From Halichondria panicea (lineage: Eukaryota > Porifera > Demospongiae > Suberitida > Halichondriidae), in the NCBI RefSeq assembly GCF_963675165.1, contig NC_087390.1:1073501-1137500 (forward strand): a stretch of 64,000 nt of DNA. Direction: 5' to 3'. Below, one piece after another: positions 49,440 to 60,172 of this stretch. The notes under the pieces are model-generated. The model made no database searches, was not told the origin of the DNA, and saw only the letters and a list, made by a program, of their open reading frames with translations. Within the stretch, counting starts at the first letter, position 1. The number at the start of each line of letters is the position of its first letter. A program made the translations under genes and the position numbers.

Positions 49440-52400
49440 TCACTGCATGGTTGGTCCAGAAGACAATTGTTGCCTCTTAGATGGTCCAGGCAAAGTATCG
49501 TCATCTGAAAGTAAATATGGTACATGTATTATTGGACGGCAATTGAATGCTATAATTATAGTATCTAGTTTTACGTTCCTGACTATAGACTGTGGTCAAT
49601 AATCCATTCACATGTCTCTAAGCTGCATGATGTCTACTCATAGAAATGTTTATATAATGTGGTCGAGGTTAGCCTCATAACTATATTCATACCTGTACAT
49701 GCCTCCTCTATAGCCTTAGCGAGGGCATCTCGTCTAACTGCTGGTGCTCTGAGACTCTGACATATTTTAGAATAGGTGAGATTGGCAGTCTTCAAGCAAA
49801 CAGTTAGCATTTCACATAGACGGTCCTTGTTCCCGTGATAGTCATCTTTTATATCTTCGAGGGTTCCAGGATGTAATTTCAGAGCAAGTCCCAGTTCCTT
49901 CCAGCTTCCAGCAGCTTCGATCAGTTTATCATTAACAGACCCCAAATCATCGAGAGTCAGAATGGAGCCTAAAAAAACATTTTATAGGTACAATGGGATA
50001 CATGCATGCACATGGTTTAATTATGCAATATATATGAAATAGCTGATAAACAACTTGTATACGCGTATATAGGAGACATCCGCTTACCAAGTGTTCGTCT
50101 TCCTGACTCGTCTTCTTTGTACTCTTCCTTTCTCTTAACACCTATGATGGTTGATGATGGTTTGGACTCTTGAAAATATTTGTATGTAAACGTATAGAGT
50201 TGAAATGCTAACTATAATTTATATGGCTATAATAGTTAATTATAGCGGGTAATTTTCATTGGTGAAAAATGAACTACCCAATTATTTTGTATTCTAAATA
50301 TTCGTACAGCTCTTGGGGTAGAATAATTTCGCAGTTTTAATTTTCGTATGATGCTCTTCAATACGAAATGTATATACCATCATACGAAAATAACCCGCTA
50401 TAATTATATATACGGTATAATATATGGCATGATTTGTACAGCTATATAGACGATACAGAATCCACGTAGTAAGACGCTCCATTCCCTCATGTGCTCCTGA
50501 CGATATCAAGAGTTTATTAGAAAGAGTACACACATCTATTTAAAACCGTAGTATGGGGGAAATTATGTACAGGATATATATATTTTAGATCCCATTTGAA
50601 TGTGTTTAACAATATAACGGTAGTATACTAACCTTTTACTATATCTCTTGTTGTGTCGCCATCCTTAAATCTTCCGAACCAAATCAATTGTTTATTTTCT
50701 AACTCCCCATCGTATTCATCAGGCTTTTCGAAACAATTCCAGGTATAACAGTCAACATCAATCTCAGCATGATGACTTTTTGTGGCACCATGAATACAAG
50801 GACAAAAGAAGCAGACTTCTGGGGCATCAATCGAATAATGAAGGGCTTCTTGAGAAACTCTAATTCCTTCCGAAATGTCTTCTTTGATTTTTGGACAGAG
50901 ATTTTCACAAATTCTTTTAGGAGCTTTCACATACACTTCTATGTGTACGATTGAATCAACAAGAGTTATAAAGCAATTTCGATATTTAAGCTTGATACAG
51001 TTTCTTGCTTGAGGCACTTGTTCTCTCGACTTACTGTACCTTTCCCACCCACACGTTTTCATTAAGAACACCACCAGGCAGCAGAATACCCCAGCTCGAA
51101 TACAGCCATTGGTGAAGCGAACAAGAAGTGGATCGACCGAGCGCTCATGGTTACAGCAGTTTTTCAATTCAGCTTGTGGTATAGATTTAAGGAGGGCAGG
51201 CATAAAGAATTGAGACGTGTTAGCAGATTCGCCTAACAGAGAATTTGTGAGAGGAGTGATCACCAAAAGTTCTTTCATGAGCTCTATCATATCCTTGGGA
51301 ACAAAGATGCCAACAAGGAAGTGCTTCTTAAAATCTTTAGACTCCAGCATATCAAGTGTTAGGATGCCACCATCTCTGAACAACTTCCACTTAGGATCCA
51401 TCATATGAGTTGCAGTTGCAAAAGTGACTTTCCCATCTCCTCTCAAAGACATCGCATATCGAACAAGATCATTGATTATCTCTAGGGGTACCTGAGGATC
51501 AACAAAGACAACTCCAGGCAGTTTCTGCGGATAGTAATGAGCTATGCAGATTTTGTTGAAATAATCAAGAGCAGAATCTATGTCATCTGTATCTGGCTGT
51601 AGTTCTTTAGCCACAGATATACACTCGCTTTTAGTGAGAATATGTCTCCCAACTTTAGTGCAGAACTCCTGCAAGGAGAGCTCCAGAGCAAACCATCGGA
51701 GTGGAACTTTATCTTCAAAAAACGGAGACTCTTCTACGGCATTCCGAATAGCATGTGCAATAGTTTGCGTGTCTTCATCTCGAGATATTGCATTCAAAGC
51801 AAGTATTTGTTGGGTCATTTGTGTGTTGCTGTATACTCGAAAGCATTCAGGAATCAAGGCACTGAGTTCTTGATTTTTTTCCTCAAGGGTTGCTGACAGA
51901 ACTGAAGGAGGGTCATCCTTGAATGCGTCTTTGAATGTGCCCACAAAAATACATCGTGGCTTTTTTTCATGTGTGTTCACCGACATTAGAGATTGAACGA
52001 GACTTAGAATAGTTTCCCTGTGTGATAAGTGTGAGAGGGAAGGAGTGCCGACTTGTTGTCCTCCTATATAGAACTCATCAGAGGGATAATCGTTAAACTT
52101 GTCTGTGAGCTTCATTACGTATACACCAGCTGAAGTTCCTCGTGTGAAAAGAGGTGCAATATCGTGAAACTGTGGTTGGCCTCCACTATCGGTAACACGT
52201 ATCGTCATGGTACCAAACAATTCTCCGCCACTTTTATGTACGCTTCTTGAATCTGCTATTAAACTTATTTCCTCAAGATCATCAAGTACAGCCTTTACCG
52301 CTGCTTGTGAGTGATCATGAATATCTTCAGCAGCGCTTGTGCTACTCTTTTTATGATCATCCTTTAACTTATATTGAGAAATAGCTTCAGAAAGTAAACG

Positions 52401-52651
52401 CTTCATATCTTGTGGTGTCATTTCGTTCCATTCTTTGCCTTTGCACACAACATGGTGACTTGCTACGGATCGGACCTGGATGGTTCTATCCAAAGGACCT
52501 GTGCTATTTCGTTTATCCTTTACTTTGTTCTTCAATACAAGATCTTTAACACTCGTCTTTCCACTACCAGCAGGTCCCATTAGAATAACATTAACAGTTT
52601 TCAAAGTGACAAATCCATCCTTCATTGCCTCTTCAAAGTGCTGTTTAAATC
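49440..52651 (-). CDS. Gene C: Roc-COR exon with relocated Death domain exon
   Basis: Exons are 50633-52651 (Roc-COR), 50088-50168, 49693-49968 (Death cassette) and 49440-49504, all phase 1 and open to TGA. The Roc exon has the P-loop GPAGSGKTS, DSGGQPQFHD and FVGTFKDAF, but lacks the roughly 100-residue Death domain found at this point in genes A and B. It passes in frame from KQLIWF to GRFKDGDTTRDIVKG. A Death cassette is instead supplied by a separate downstream exon, followed by a DDDTLPGPSKRQQ tail. The 81-bp linker exon starts like the basic tail exon of gene A (ESKP, VKRKEE) and ends RRTLG like the 2A exon. Upstream exons may be those of gene D (54728-57056). The in-frame ATG at 52673 (MSKINLGFK) offers another start. 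Confidence 0.78.
50232..50415. mobile_element. MITE with TATAGCGGGTAATTTT ends
   Basis: TATAGCGGGTAATTTTCAT and the complement of GAAAATAACCCGCTATA form the ends. An inner hairpin (TTCGTATGATG/CATCATACGAA) is present. It lies in the intron between the Roc and linker exons of gene C. Confidence 0.7.
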
Positions 52652-53003
52652 CTAAATTGATTTTAGACATTAAATGCGTGACATAAATATACAAATAGGC
52701 AATGAAAAAGACAGACTCAATTAATTGCACTTGTCTATAGTTAAGAATGAGTCATCATTATTCTGGATCTTCCATGACATGTATGTAACTATGTGTTTCA
52801 GCTTAGTTAAAGTGATAGAATCAGTCTAAACTACATAACCCCAAGGGTGTATAAAATAAGAGAGGGCATGCAACAGTGAAACATTAAATTGGACGGATGA
52901 ATGTGAATGTGCATTAGGTGCTAGCACTTCATACACATTCACATTCGCCCCCGGTTTGAGTTCTGACTGTTATGTGCTCTCAGCTAGTGCATGTGTACTA
53001 AAT

Positions 53004-53520
53004 CAGAGGAGGCTGGACACGCGTCATCCGTAGTCATTAATAATGCATTATAATTCATCAATAATCCCATGAATGCGCTTAAAACCGACACTTTTTGATC
53101 TAGCTGAGTCAGCATTTTACCTAACTCTTCTATCTTGCTTGTCCATCTCTCTTGTATTATATCTCCTGTTAGTTTATGAGTCGTAGTAGTTTAAGATTAT
53201 GATTGCTATACCTGCTACATCAAGACAGGAGTAAAAAAAACAAAGGCAAGTGCAGCAGCAACAACTCAAAGTTTGTGACTCAATCTAAGTTTCTGGCTCA
53301 TTGCTTCTAGTATGATTATGCTACTCATGCAGTTTCTAGTTTCACTGGGTATTTTAGCATCATGTACTACTAGTAGTATGGAGTGCTAAAATCGCTTGCA
53401 GTCTTTTGTCTTAATTAGCTGAATAGCTATATATACTGTTCTCTGCAACTTTTCGTATATCTCTCCATGCAAACACATTTCCTCCGTAAAACATTATGAC
53501 GCGTGTCCAACCTCCTCTGA
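53004..53520. mobile_element. Non-autonomous hAT-like element, unit 3 copy
   Basis: CAGAGGAGGCTGGACACGCG ends, with TACTAAAT duplicated at 52996-53003 and 53521-53528, as at 30680-31200. Confidence 0.8.
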
Positions 53521-53733
53521 TACTAAATATTCACTTGTCAGTGGCGGATCCAGACAGGTTCCATGGGTTTCATGGACAAGAACACACTGGAGATCAACTT
53601 ACTATAGCTAGCAACTCAGCTTGAATGATCGTGATCTGTAGTTAATACTATAGGCTAAATCGTGCAATTGATATGTGGGTAGGGCTCTCTAATTCGCATC
53701 CTCATTGCTGACCCTTTTTTTAGTAAAATTACT

Positions 53734-53968
53734 GTATAGCGCGAAATTTTCGAGGGGGCTTAATTTTTGCGGATTTCGTGGGTTAGCAATCCTACACAGA
53801 AATTAAGTCCACGAAAATTATTCATTATTTATATCTGCTATAACGTGCAAATGTTGAAAGGCTTGGCTTCCGGTAAGCAGTCATTCCGCGAACATTGTGC
53901 AACGAAATGCTCAGTTTTAGAGGCCAATCCACAAAATATAAGTGCCTCAAAAATTTCGCGCTATATAC
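53734..53968. mobile_element. MITE with TATAGCGCGAAATTTT ends
   Basis: TATAGCGCGAAATTTTCGAG at the left and its complement (AAAAATTTCGCGCTATA) at the right. It lies inside sequence absent from unit 2, between GGTTCCATGGGTT and CCTCCCTCTCAACCG. Confidence 0.7.
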
Positions 53969-54314
53969 GGTAACTGTTTTGGAACCTCCCTCTCAACCGT
54001 TCCTGGATCCGTCACTGCTTGTGTGCCTTCTCTTCTTTTACAATATATATACGCTCTTGATAACACACATTTAAATGTGTACTTCTTCAGGAATCTGTCT
54101 CACATTGCACGCATATATGGTATTAAATTTGAAGGGCAGTTCTTTTAATAGCACTCAATGTTAGCCTCTTATCTGAGATGCGTGCATAAAGCTGTACACC
54201 TGTACATTGACTCTATCACCACAAAAAGTACTGATTGGCTAATGTGATTCACTCATGCACTGGCTGGTTCAGGACTCGATGTTGGCCTAGGAAAAGTATC
54301 GCCGCCATTTGAAG

Positions 54315-54455
54315 TAATAGTTAGACACTGTTTTGGAGGGGTCTATATGGGATTTAGAAGCCCAAAGGCACTGATTTAGTAACCCGAGCGTAGCTAAAGT
54401 AAAGTGGCTGAGGGCTTCTAAATCACATGGACACAGACAAAACAGTGTCTAACTC
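54315..54455. mobile_element. Palindromic MITE beside a Death-gene splice site
   Basis: TAATAGTTAGACACTGTTTTGG and complement ends, same family as 17639-17781. It begins within 10 bp of the 3' terminal exon of gene D on its intron side, so it replaces the native polypyrimidine tract. Confidence 0.78.
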
Positions 54456-55130
54456 ATTTAAATACAATTACTTGACAACAGAATACTAAGTATACTAAGT
54501 AAGTTGCAGGTATACTAAGTCCCATAGTATATACGTACCTGCTCTGAGGCACTTTTCCCATGTACTTCCCGTGTAGATCTTATCAACTAAACAATATTAT
54601 CGTATGAAGTACATAATTATAGTACCCATCGATTTAATGATAGTAAACTCATAATTATACCTAAGTATTTATGTTTATCCATAGGAAGCTTAGCATGGTC
54701 GTAAGTTAGCCTCATCACTATTCATACCTGTACATGCCTCCTCTATAGCCTTAGCGATGGCATCTCCTCTAACTGTTGGTGATCTGAGACTATGACATAT
54801 TTCAGAATAAGTGAGAGGAGGGCCAGTCTTCAAGCGAGCAGCTATCATTTCACGTAGACAGGGTTGATTGTCTTGATGTTTATCACTGATATTATGGAGG
54901 GTTTCAAAGTCTAATCCCAGGGCAAGTCCCAGGTTGAACCACTTTACAGCGGCTTGTATCAGGTTCTCGTAAACAGATGGCAAATCATTGAGAGTCAGAA
55001 TAGAGCCTACAAAATTACAAGTGCAATGTGCAATGCTCAACACATGACTTATACATGCTCACTATATGAAATAGTTGACGAGCAACTTGTTATTATACGC
55101 ATACATAAAGAGACACTGCTTACCAAGCGT

Positions 55131-55154
55131 TGGTCCAGGGTTTACTTCAACATC
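55131..55154 (-). other. 2A-type ribosome-skipping motif, gene D
   Basis: The bases encode DVEVNPGP. The only change from genes A and B is at the variable x position, so the consensus is kept in spite of the nonsense codon in exon 1. Confidence 0.85.
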
Positions 55155-55608
55155 TCCTGACTGTAACAGTAAGCGGAATATCAGTAACAGTATACACAGA
55201 CTGAGAGTGGGGGGAAACATCGGTCGATTAGTGCTCTGAACTCTCACTTGGAACTTGGTCGGCTTTTCTTGAGTATCAAAAACTAGTAAGTAAGATTATT
55301 GTGGCAGTAAAATAATACTCATTTGATTACCTGATGTGGTGCAATACTGAGTGTTCCATTGTTTTCGAGGGTTCCATCTCACCAAGCAGGCAGTGATGAG
55401 TGAGTAGCAGGTGATAAGCACAGCTGACAGAATGAGAACGGCCAGTGCACTCTCCCTCCATCCCAGCTCACAAGGAAACACTCCGGTCCAACTCAAGTCA
55501 ACCACAGGGCAAGCAGGACATGGGGGAGCTGTGTAGAGTTACATAAATATATTCATGTGCTGTGACATCATAATTGTGGTTGTGACTCCGTGAATACAAG
55601 CAGCCAAT

Positions 55609-55752
55609 CAGAGGAGGTCCGACAGGCGTGGTGCAGCTCAAGTAATTAGCCTCTGATTGCTCTCAGCAAAAACATACGACGTGGGCGGATAATTATTGCT
55701 CAATCAGAGGCTAATTGCTTGAGCTGCACCGTGCCTGTCGTACCTCCTCTGG
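55609..55752. mobile_element. 144-bp palindromic hAT-like MITE
   Basis: CAGAGGAGGTCCGACAGGCG and complement ends with a TCAAG...CTTGA inner stem, flanked by the 8-bp duplication CAGCCAAT. It lies in intron 1 of gene D and is absent from genes A and B. Confidence 0.8.
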
Positions 55753-55835
55753 CAGCCAATGCAATGTACTATTAAATGGCTGTTTAAAACTGACCTAATT
55801 ATTGTGGCCTATGCCCCGTAATGCTCTGTATAATA

Positions 55836-56758
55836 TCAAACGCGAGCGTCCAGAGTTGGGCCATGCCCAACTAGGTATATACCACTAATTAGACTACATT
55901 ACATCATCTGTAATTGATCTGATTGGCTAAAAACAGTAGATTACATGGAAGCATAATCTACAAGAAGGTACTTATTCTACAGGAAATGGGCGCATATTCT
56001 ACAGGAAATGGACACATATTCTACAGGAAATGGACGCATATTCTACAGGAAGTGACAAATAATTTGCAGGAAGTTCTCAAAAGTTGAAGTGAAATTTTTA
56101 GTGTAAGTGACAAGAAGATGACAAAAACATTATAAAAACACAGAATGCAATAGTTTGTTCAGTCAATATCCATTCTTTCCATGTCCACTGTTGCTTTGTA
56201 TTGCTTTTTCCAGTTGGGCATGGGCAAGGGGGGCCAGGAAGCATCAAAAACACTTTAGCAGTCGCTTGACACTTTCTATTGAGTTTTTTAAGGTTCCATG
56301 CCGGTCCAGTCTGCTCTATACCCCCTCCACTCCACCACAGAGCTTCATTCTTCTTCTTGTAGTGTTGCAGTCAGTTCTAGCATAGTTCTAGGTTCTTTTT
56401 ACTTGTCTGTTCTTTCCAGTATCTTCAAGAAGCGTTTCACAAGCTTTACTAAGTTTTTTCATTGTTTTGAAGCCGTCTTCTTATCTTTTTCTGTCAACTG
56501 GTGTCTCTCACAGCTCTCCAGCTCGTCCAGCTCGCACAAATTCAATTTCTGTTGCTACGCACCAAACCTGGCTTTTTATAACCACGCCTCGCGCATGCGC
56601 AATGAAGTCCAAGTTAGATAGACCACACCCACTCGTAGAATATGCGTCTTAGTAACCACCTTGGTTACGGTTAGATTTCCTCGGCTTTGCGCCTCGGGCT
56701 AACCGCAACCGCGGAGGTTACATAGACGCATATTCTACTCTTAGGTGTAGTCTATCCT
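55836..56758. mobile_element. ~920-bp insertion with tandem repeats and inverted ends
   Basis: Absent from the matching intron of gene A. It contains four copies of a ~24-bp unit (ATTCTACAGGAAATGGACGC) at about 55970-56065. It also contains an inverted pair GTAGAATATGCGTCT / AGACGCATATTCTAC around 56635-56745, with a GGTTAC...GTAACC inner stem. An open piece near 56298-56621 (+) is Ser/Leu-rich and unrecognised. Its class is unknown. Confidence 0.55.
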
Positions 56759-57056
56759 ATACGTGTATGATAAGAAATGTTATGCAATTATTGGCGAGTA
56801 TATGCTTCATTGACTCACAGGAAAAAGTTTGTAAGAAGAGTATGTATCTGATGGTGACCATAATGATGTAGAGTTGGTAGAGGACAGGGGTGATCAACAC
56901 AGAGGCAAGGCTGGCTCTGAGCTGCCAACTAGGCTTACGGAAAACCAGGGTAACATCATCTTCCAGATCTCCCAGGTAGTCATCGGGTGGTCTGATTTTT
57001 GGAGACCATTTTCATTCAAAGGATCTTGCTGTTGATGATCTTAAAATCCACTGCAT

Positions 57057-57500
57057 CTCTTCAGAATATTTTCAGGCTATTTGTAACAGTTTCCAGATGG
57101 ATCTTGTAAGAGTACAAGCTAGCTTGTAAAGCCTACAAGCCAAATACAAGTAAACACGAGATACTACGAGCCACTCCCCCTTTTCTGAGTAGAAACTTCA
57201 CCCCACCTCGTCCTCCACCCTCCAGTGAACTCATAGTCTACAACACAACAATCTTTGCAGCTAGCTCTGCTGATCTTAGGAGAGTGTTTGACTGAGCTCT
57301 TAAGTTGTTGATCTGAGCAATACTGAGGGGCAGCAAATATCTAAGGTGAGTCAGGTTTGATCAGTTGATCGATTGCCCTAGTGTACACTAAACCATTCTG
57401 TTAAGAGTATTCGATATGTATCTGTGTGTGTACTCCAGACTGGTGAGACTGAGGTGTAGAGGAGGGAGACCACTGACGGCCGGGCTGTGTGGTGATCACC
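57057..57500. promoter_or_regulatory. Head-to-head spacer, gene D / unit-4 MUT
   Basis: It matches the spacer at 37963-38410, including AACAACACAACAATCTTTGCAG-like sequence and the CTAAG/GTGAGT donor-like site at about 57344. It is a probable divergent promoter with an untranslated MUT exon (inference). Confidence 0.45.
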
Positions 57501-57560
57501 ATGGCAAACACAGGCTATTGCACACCACCAGAACAAGGTATTAAATTAATTAGTGATATA

Positions 57561-58020
57561 TACCGTATTCACCCGAATTACCAAGACACAAAAAAATAAT
57601 TACAGCTTACAGTGTCCCTTGGAATAGAGCAAGAAAAATACGTTAAAGTCGAAGTGTCCCTTGTATTAGGGTGTCCCGTAGTAATTAGAATGAATATTTC
57701 CCCATTTAAGGTACATATGCGACCTCGATTCCAGGCTGAGGCTAGCTCTGCAGCTAAAATGTCTTTCGTGCAGTTTAGAAGCTGTGTACGCGGGTTCCAT
57801 GTCTACAAAGATGTGTGGAATCCACAAATAGAAGAACAGCTGTTGATAAAACAGGAAAAAACGCTCTCGCATTGCGCATGTTCTTTTTCGTTCTAATTAG
57901 ATCTGGACGTCTAAAAATATTTACATTTCCTGTTGTTCCTTAATATAGAGTGAAAAAAATTACGTAAGTCCGAAGTGTCCCTTAGAATAGAGTGTCCCGG
58001 TAATTAGGGTGAATACGGTA
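57561..58020. mobile_element. MITE with TACCGTATTCACC ends
   Basis: TACCGTATTCACCCGAATTA at the left and the complement of TAATTAGGGTGAATACGGTA at the right. Repeated AAGTGTCCCTT(G/A)(G/T)AATA motifs lie inside both ends. It is inserted cleanly in MUT intron 1 of unit 4 and absent from unit 3. The internal open stretch (57612-57896) is not a recognised transposase. Confidence 0.8.
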
Positions 58021-58498
58021 GAACGAACATAGTTAATACACGTACAGTGACTGATGCATGGCTTTCAGAAAATCATAAAAGTGGATTAACAGTACTAAAT
58101 TTATGGCTGTTGGTAGATGTTCCTAAATAGAAACTCACCAGTTAGTGCACTGTATCTATCTATACCCCCAGCCTCCGGAGATGACACTGTGGGGGGTGAT
58201 AAAAGAAACAAGCCGAAGGTTCCACTGGACGAGGAGTGGGCGGCTCTAGCCAGGAAGATGCTCAAGGGGGCTGACCCGGAGGAGAGGCTCACCTGGAGAA
58301 CCCCCGAGGTGTGTGTGTGGGGAGGGGTCTAGTCTAGTAGTACCATTACCACTTTTAAGCTATACAACAGCTATTCCTAAATCACATGATCTAAATATAC
58401 CTCCATTATACTTATGAAGGGGTTGTTGTGCACTAGGAAGTGTAGAAATCATCAGTGTCTAACTATTATACAATCCCCAGCACTAACAAGCACTAACT

Positions 58499-58547
<49 letters not shown>

Positions 58548-58552
58548 ACACA
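58499..58552 (+). repeat. (CA)n microsatellite at a MUT acceptor, unit 4
   Basis: A CA tract of about 50 bp runs into the CACACAG acceptor at 58554. It corresponds to the ~300-bp tract in unit 3. The missing third MUT exon should lie just upstream. Confidence 0.9.
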
Positions 58553-58859
58553 GTACGCAGAGTTCAGTACAGTTGAGGAGAGCAACAAGTTCTACAAAGC
58601 CAACATAGCGGCCGGTCAACAAGGGTTGAGTGTGGCCTTTGACCTTCCCACTCACAGGGGGTACGATTCTGATAACCCCTCACTGTGGGGGACGTGGGAA
58701 TGGCAGGGGTCGCTGTGAACTCAGTGGAGGATATGAAGGTACCTAGCCTGTGCGTGCGTGTGTGCGTGTGTGTTTGGAGTACTTATAGTGTTTAATGGGT
58801 CTATAATTATATTCTACATTGTATGCTAAACATCGGTTAGCGCTTTAGGAAGAGATTTA

Positions 58860-59180
58860 GGCATGCAATTATGCCTCAGTTGTGCATGTGCAAGCGAGGT
58901 ATACGGTAGTGTGTTTGTGTATCTGTGTAGACTGCTTCAGCTGCTCAAGGATCAATGAAGTGCAAGTAGGCTTCTAGTAACGTTTTCTTGGATTGTAATT
59001 TGTAGATTTGTAAAATAATGCTTTGTTCTCGAGTTATGCCTAGGTTTGCTTACTTGGAATGCCATTGTTAGCAAAACTGGTCTATCAATCATTTCCTACT
59101 TTTTGCACCAATGTAAATTTAATAGCTATATTCTAGTGGCTTCATGTTTGGTGCCTCCCCCGAGGCATCAGCACCCGCGG
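58860..59180 (+). repeat. Dispersed repeat copy in MUT intron, unit 4
   Basis: GCATGCAATTATGCCTCAGTTG, GGTATACGGTAGTGTG and, at the far end, CCGAGGCATCAGCACCCGCGG delimit a copy of the family. It shows the element's other terminus. Confidence 0.6.
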
Positions 59181-59997
59181 TGCTTTCATTACCCTGTGCG
59201 TACTAGCCATATACATAGTGGCAGCTGAAGAACAAGTGAGGTTTATTATTGACCTAGTACAGACATTTTATCTTATTGCCTCTAGCTGTTTACACTATTC
59301 CTAAGATCTTTCACCACAAAAAATGTTCTTGGCAACATTTGCAAAGGGCTTAGATTAGTGTGTAGAAATAGTTCAAGGCAAGTGTGAAGAATCTCTACTT
59401 TAGTTTCCGGTTTCTGCCATGCCCAGATACAATCATTACCAGATCGTATTTTTCAACATGCATTAATTTTGTTTGCAACATGCAACATAATATTTTGTGT
59501 AGACATAATTATATAATCTCTTCCCTTTCTTTCTAAATACTCTGCCCCGCCCACACAGGGAGTCAAGCTGGAGGAGCTTCAGGGGACTATCCAGAACGAT
59601 ATCTTGAAGGAGTTCATGGTCTGCAACACGTACATCTACCCACCAGAGTTCTCCATGAAGATCATTGGAGATATATTCACGTTACAGGTTAGAATTGGTG
59701 TGCATGGGTACTTAGGGGATTATGTGATTTGTTAAGTGATGGGTGGATCCTTGTAAGCAATAGCACCTGTACCTTTAACCAGCGGAGTTCATGAATATTC
59801 ATGTTCTCCTATGATATCAATAGCCCAACGTTTATATCTAACGTAATAATCATATAGATAAGTATTTCAACAAACTAACCTGTATGTGATCACTCAAAAT
59901 TAGCTTCAAAACAGGCCCATTTGGGCTATACATAATGTACACCTGGTACCCATGATCTCAAACACACTGCACAATACATGACCACAATGCACCAGGA

Positions 59998-60172
59998 CTT
60001 TCCCAAATTCAATTAGCTTATCAACACTGTTCACACAGGACTTATACAGATTCCCAAATTCAATTAGCTTATCAACACTGTTCACACAGGGCTTATACAG
60101 TTTCCCAAATTCAATTAGCTTATCAAACACTGGTCACACAGGGCTTATACAGATTCCCAAATTCATCAAACC
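59998..60172 (+). repeat. Minisatellite, ~61-bp unit
   Basis: About three and a half copies of TTCCCAAATTCAATTAGCTT...CACACAGGGCTTATACAG. Unit 3 has about two copies at 40785-40860. Intronic. Confidence 0.8.

Larger units (their letters stand above)
54253..57056 (-). pseudogene. Gene D: membrane-2A-Death protein with early stop
   Basis: Exons are 56819-57056, 55331-55528, 55124-55282, 54728-55006 and 54253-54308, all in consistent phase 1 (309 codons). Codon 15 is TGA (57012-57014) where genes A and B have GGA, so the long N-terminus cannot be made from the usual start. An in-frame Met lies before the hydrophobic leader in the third exon and could give a short leader-2A-Death protein. The last exon (GGDTFPRPTSSPEPASA) appears to have lost its AG acceptor (CAA instead of CAG), and a MITE sits right beside it. 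This would favour joining the Death exon to the Roc exon of gene C. The label pseudogene applies to the full-length form only. Confidence 0.72.

Noticed and set aside
52480-52730. Start of gene C at the distal Met near 52730
   Set aside because: That upstream frame lies in intron sequence not conserved as coding in genes A and B. The TTTAG acceptor at 52652 is common to all three.
57612-57896. 94-residue open frame inside the 57561-58020 MITE as a transposase
   Set aside because: Too short, no catalytic DDE pattern, and overlapped by the element's repeated termini.
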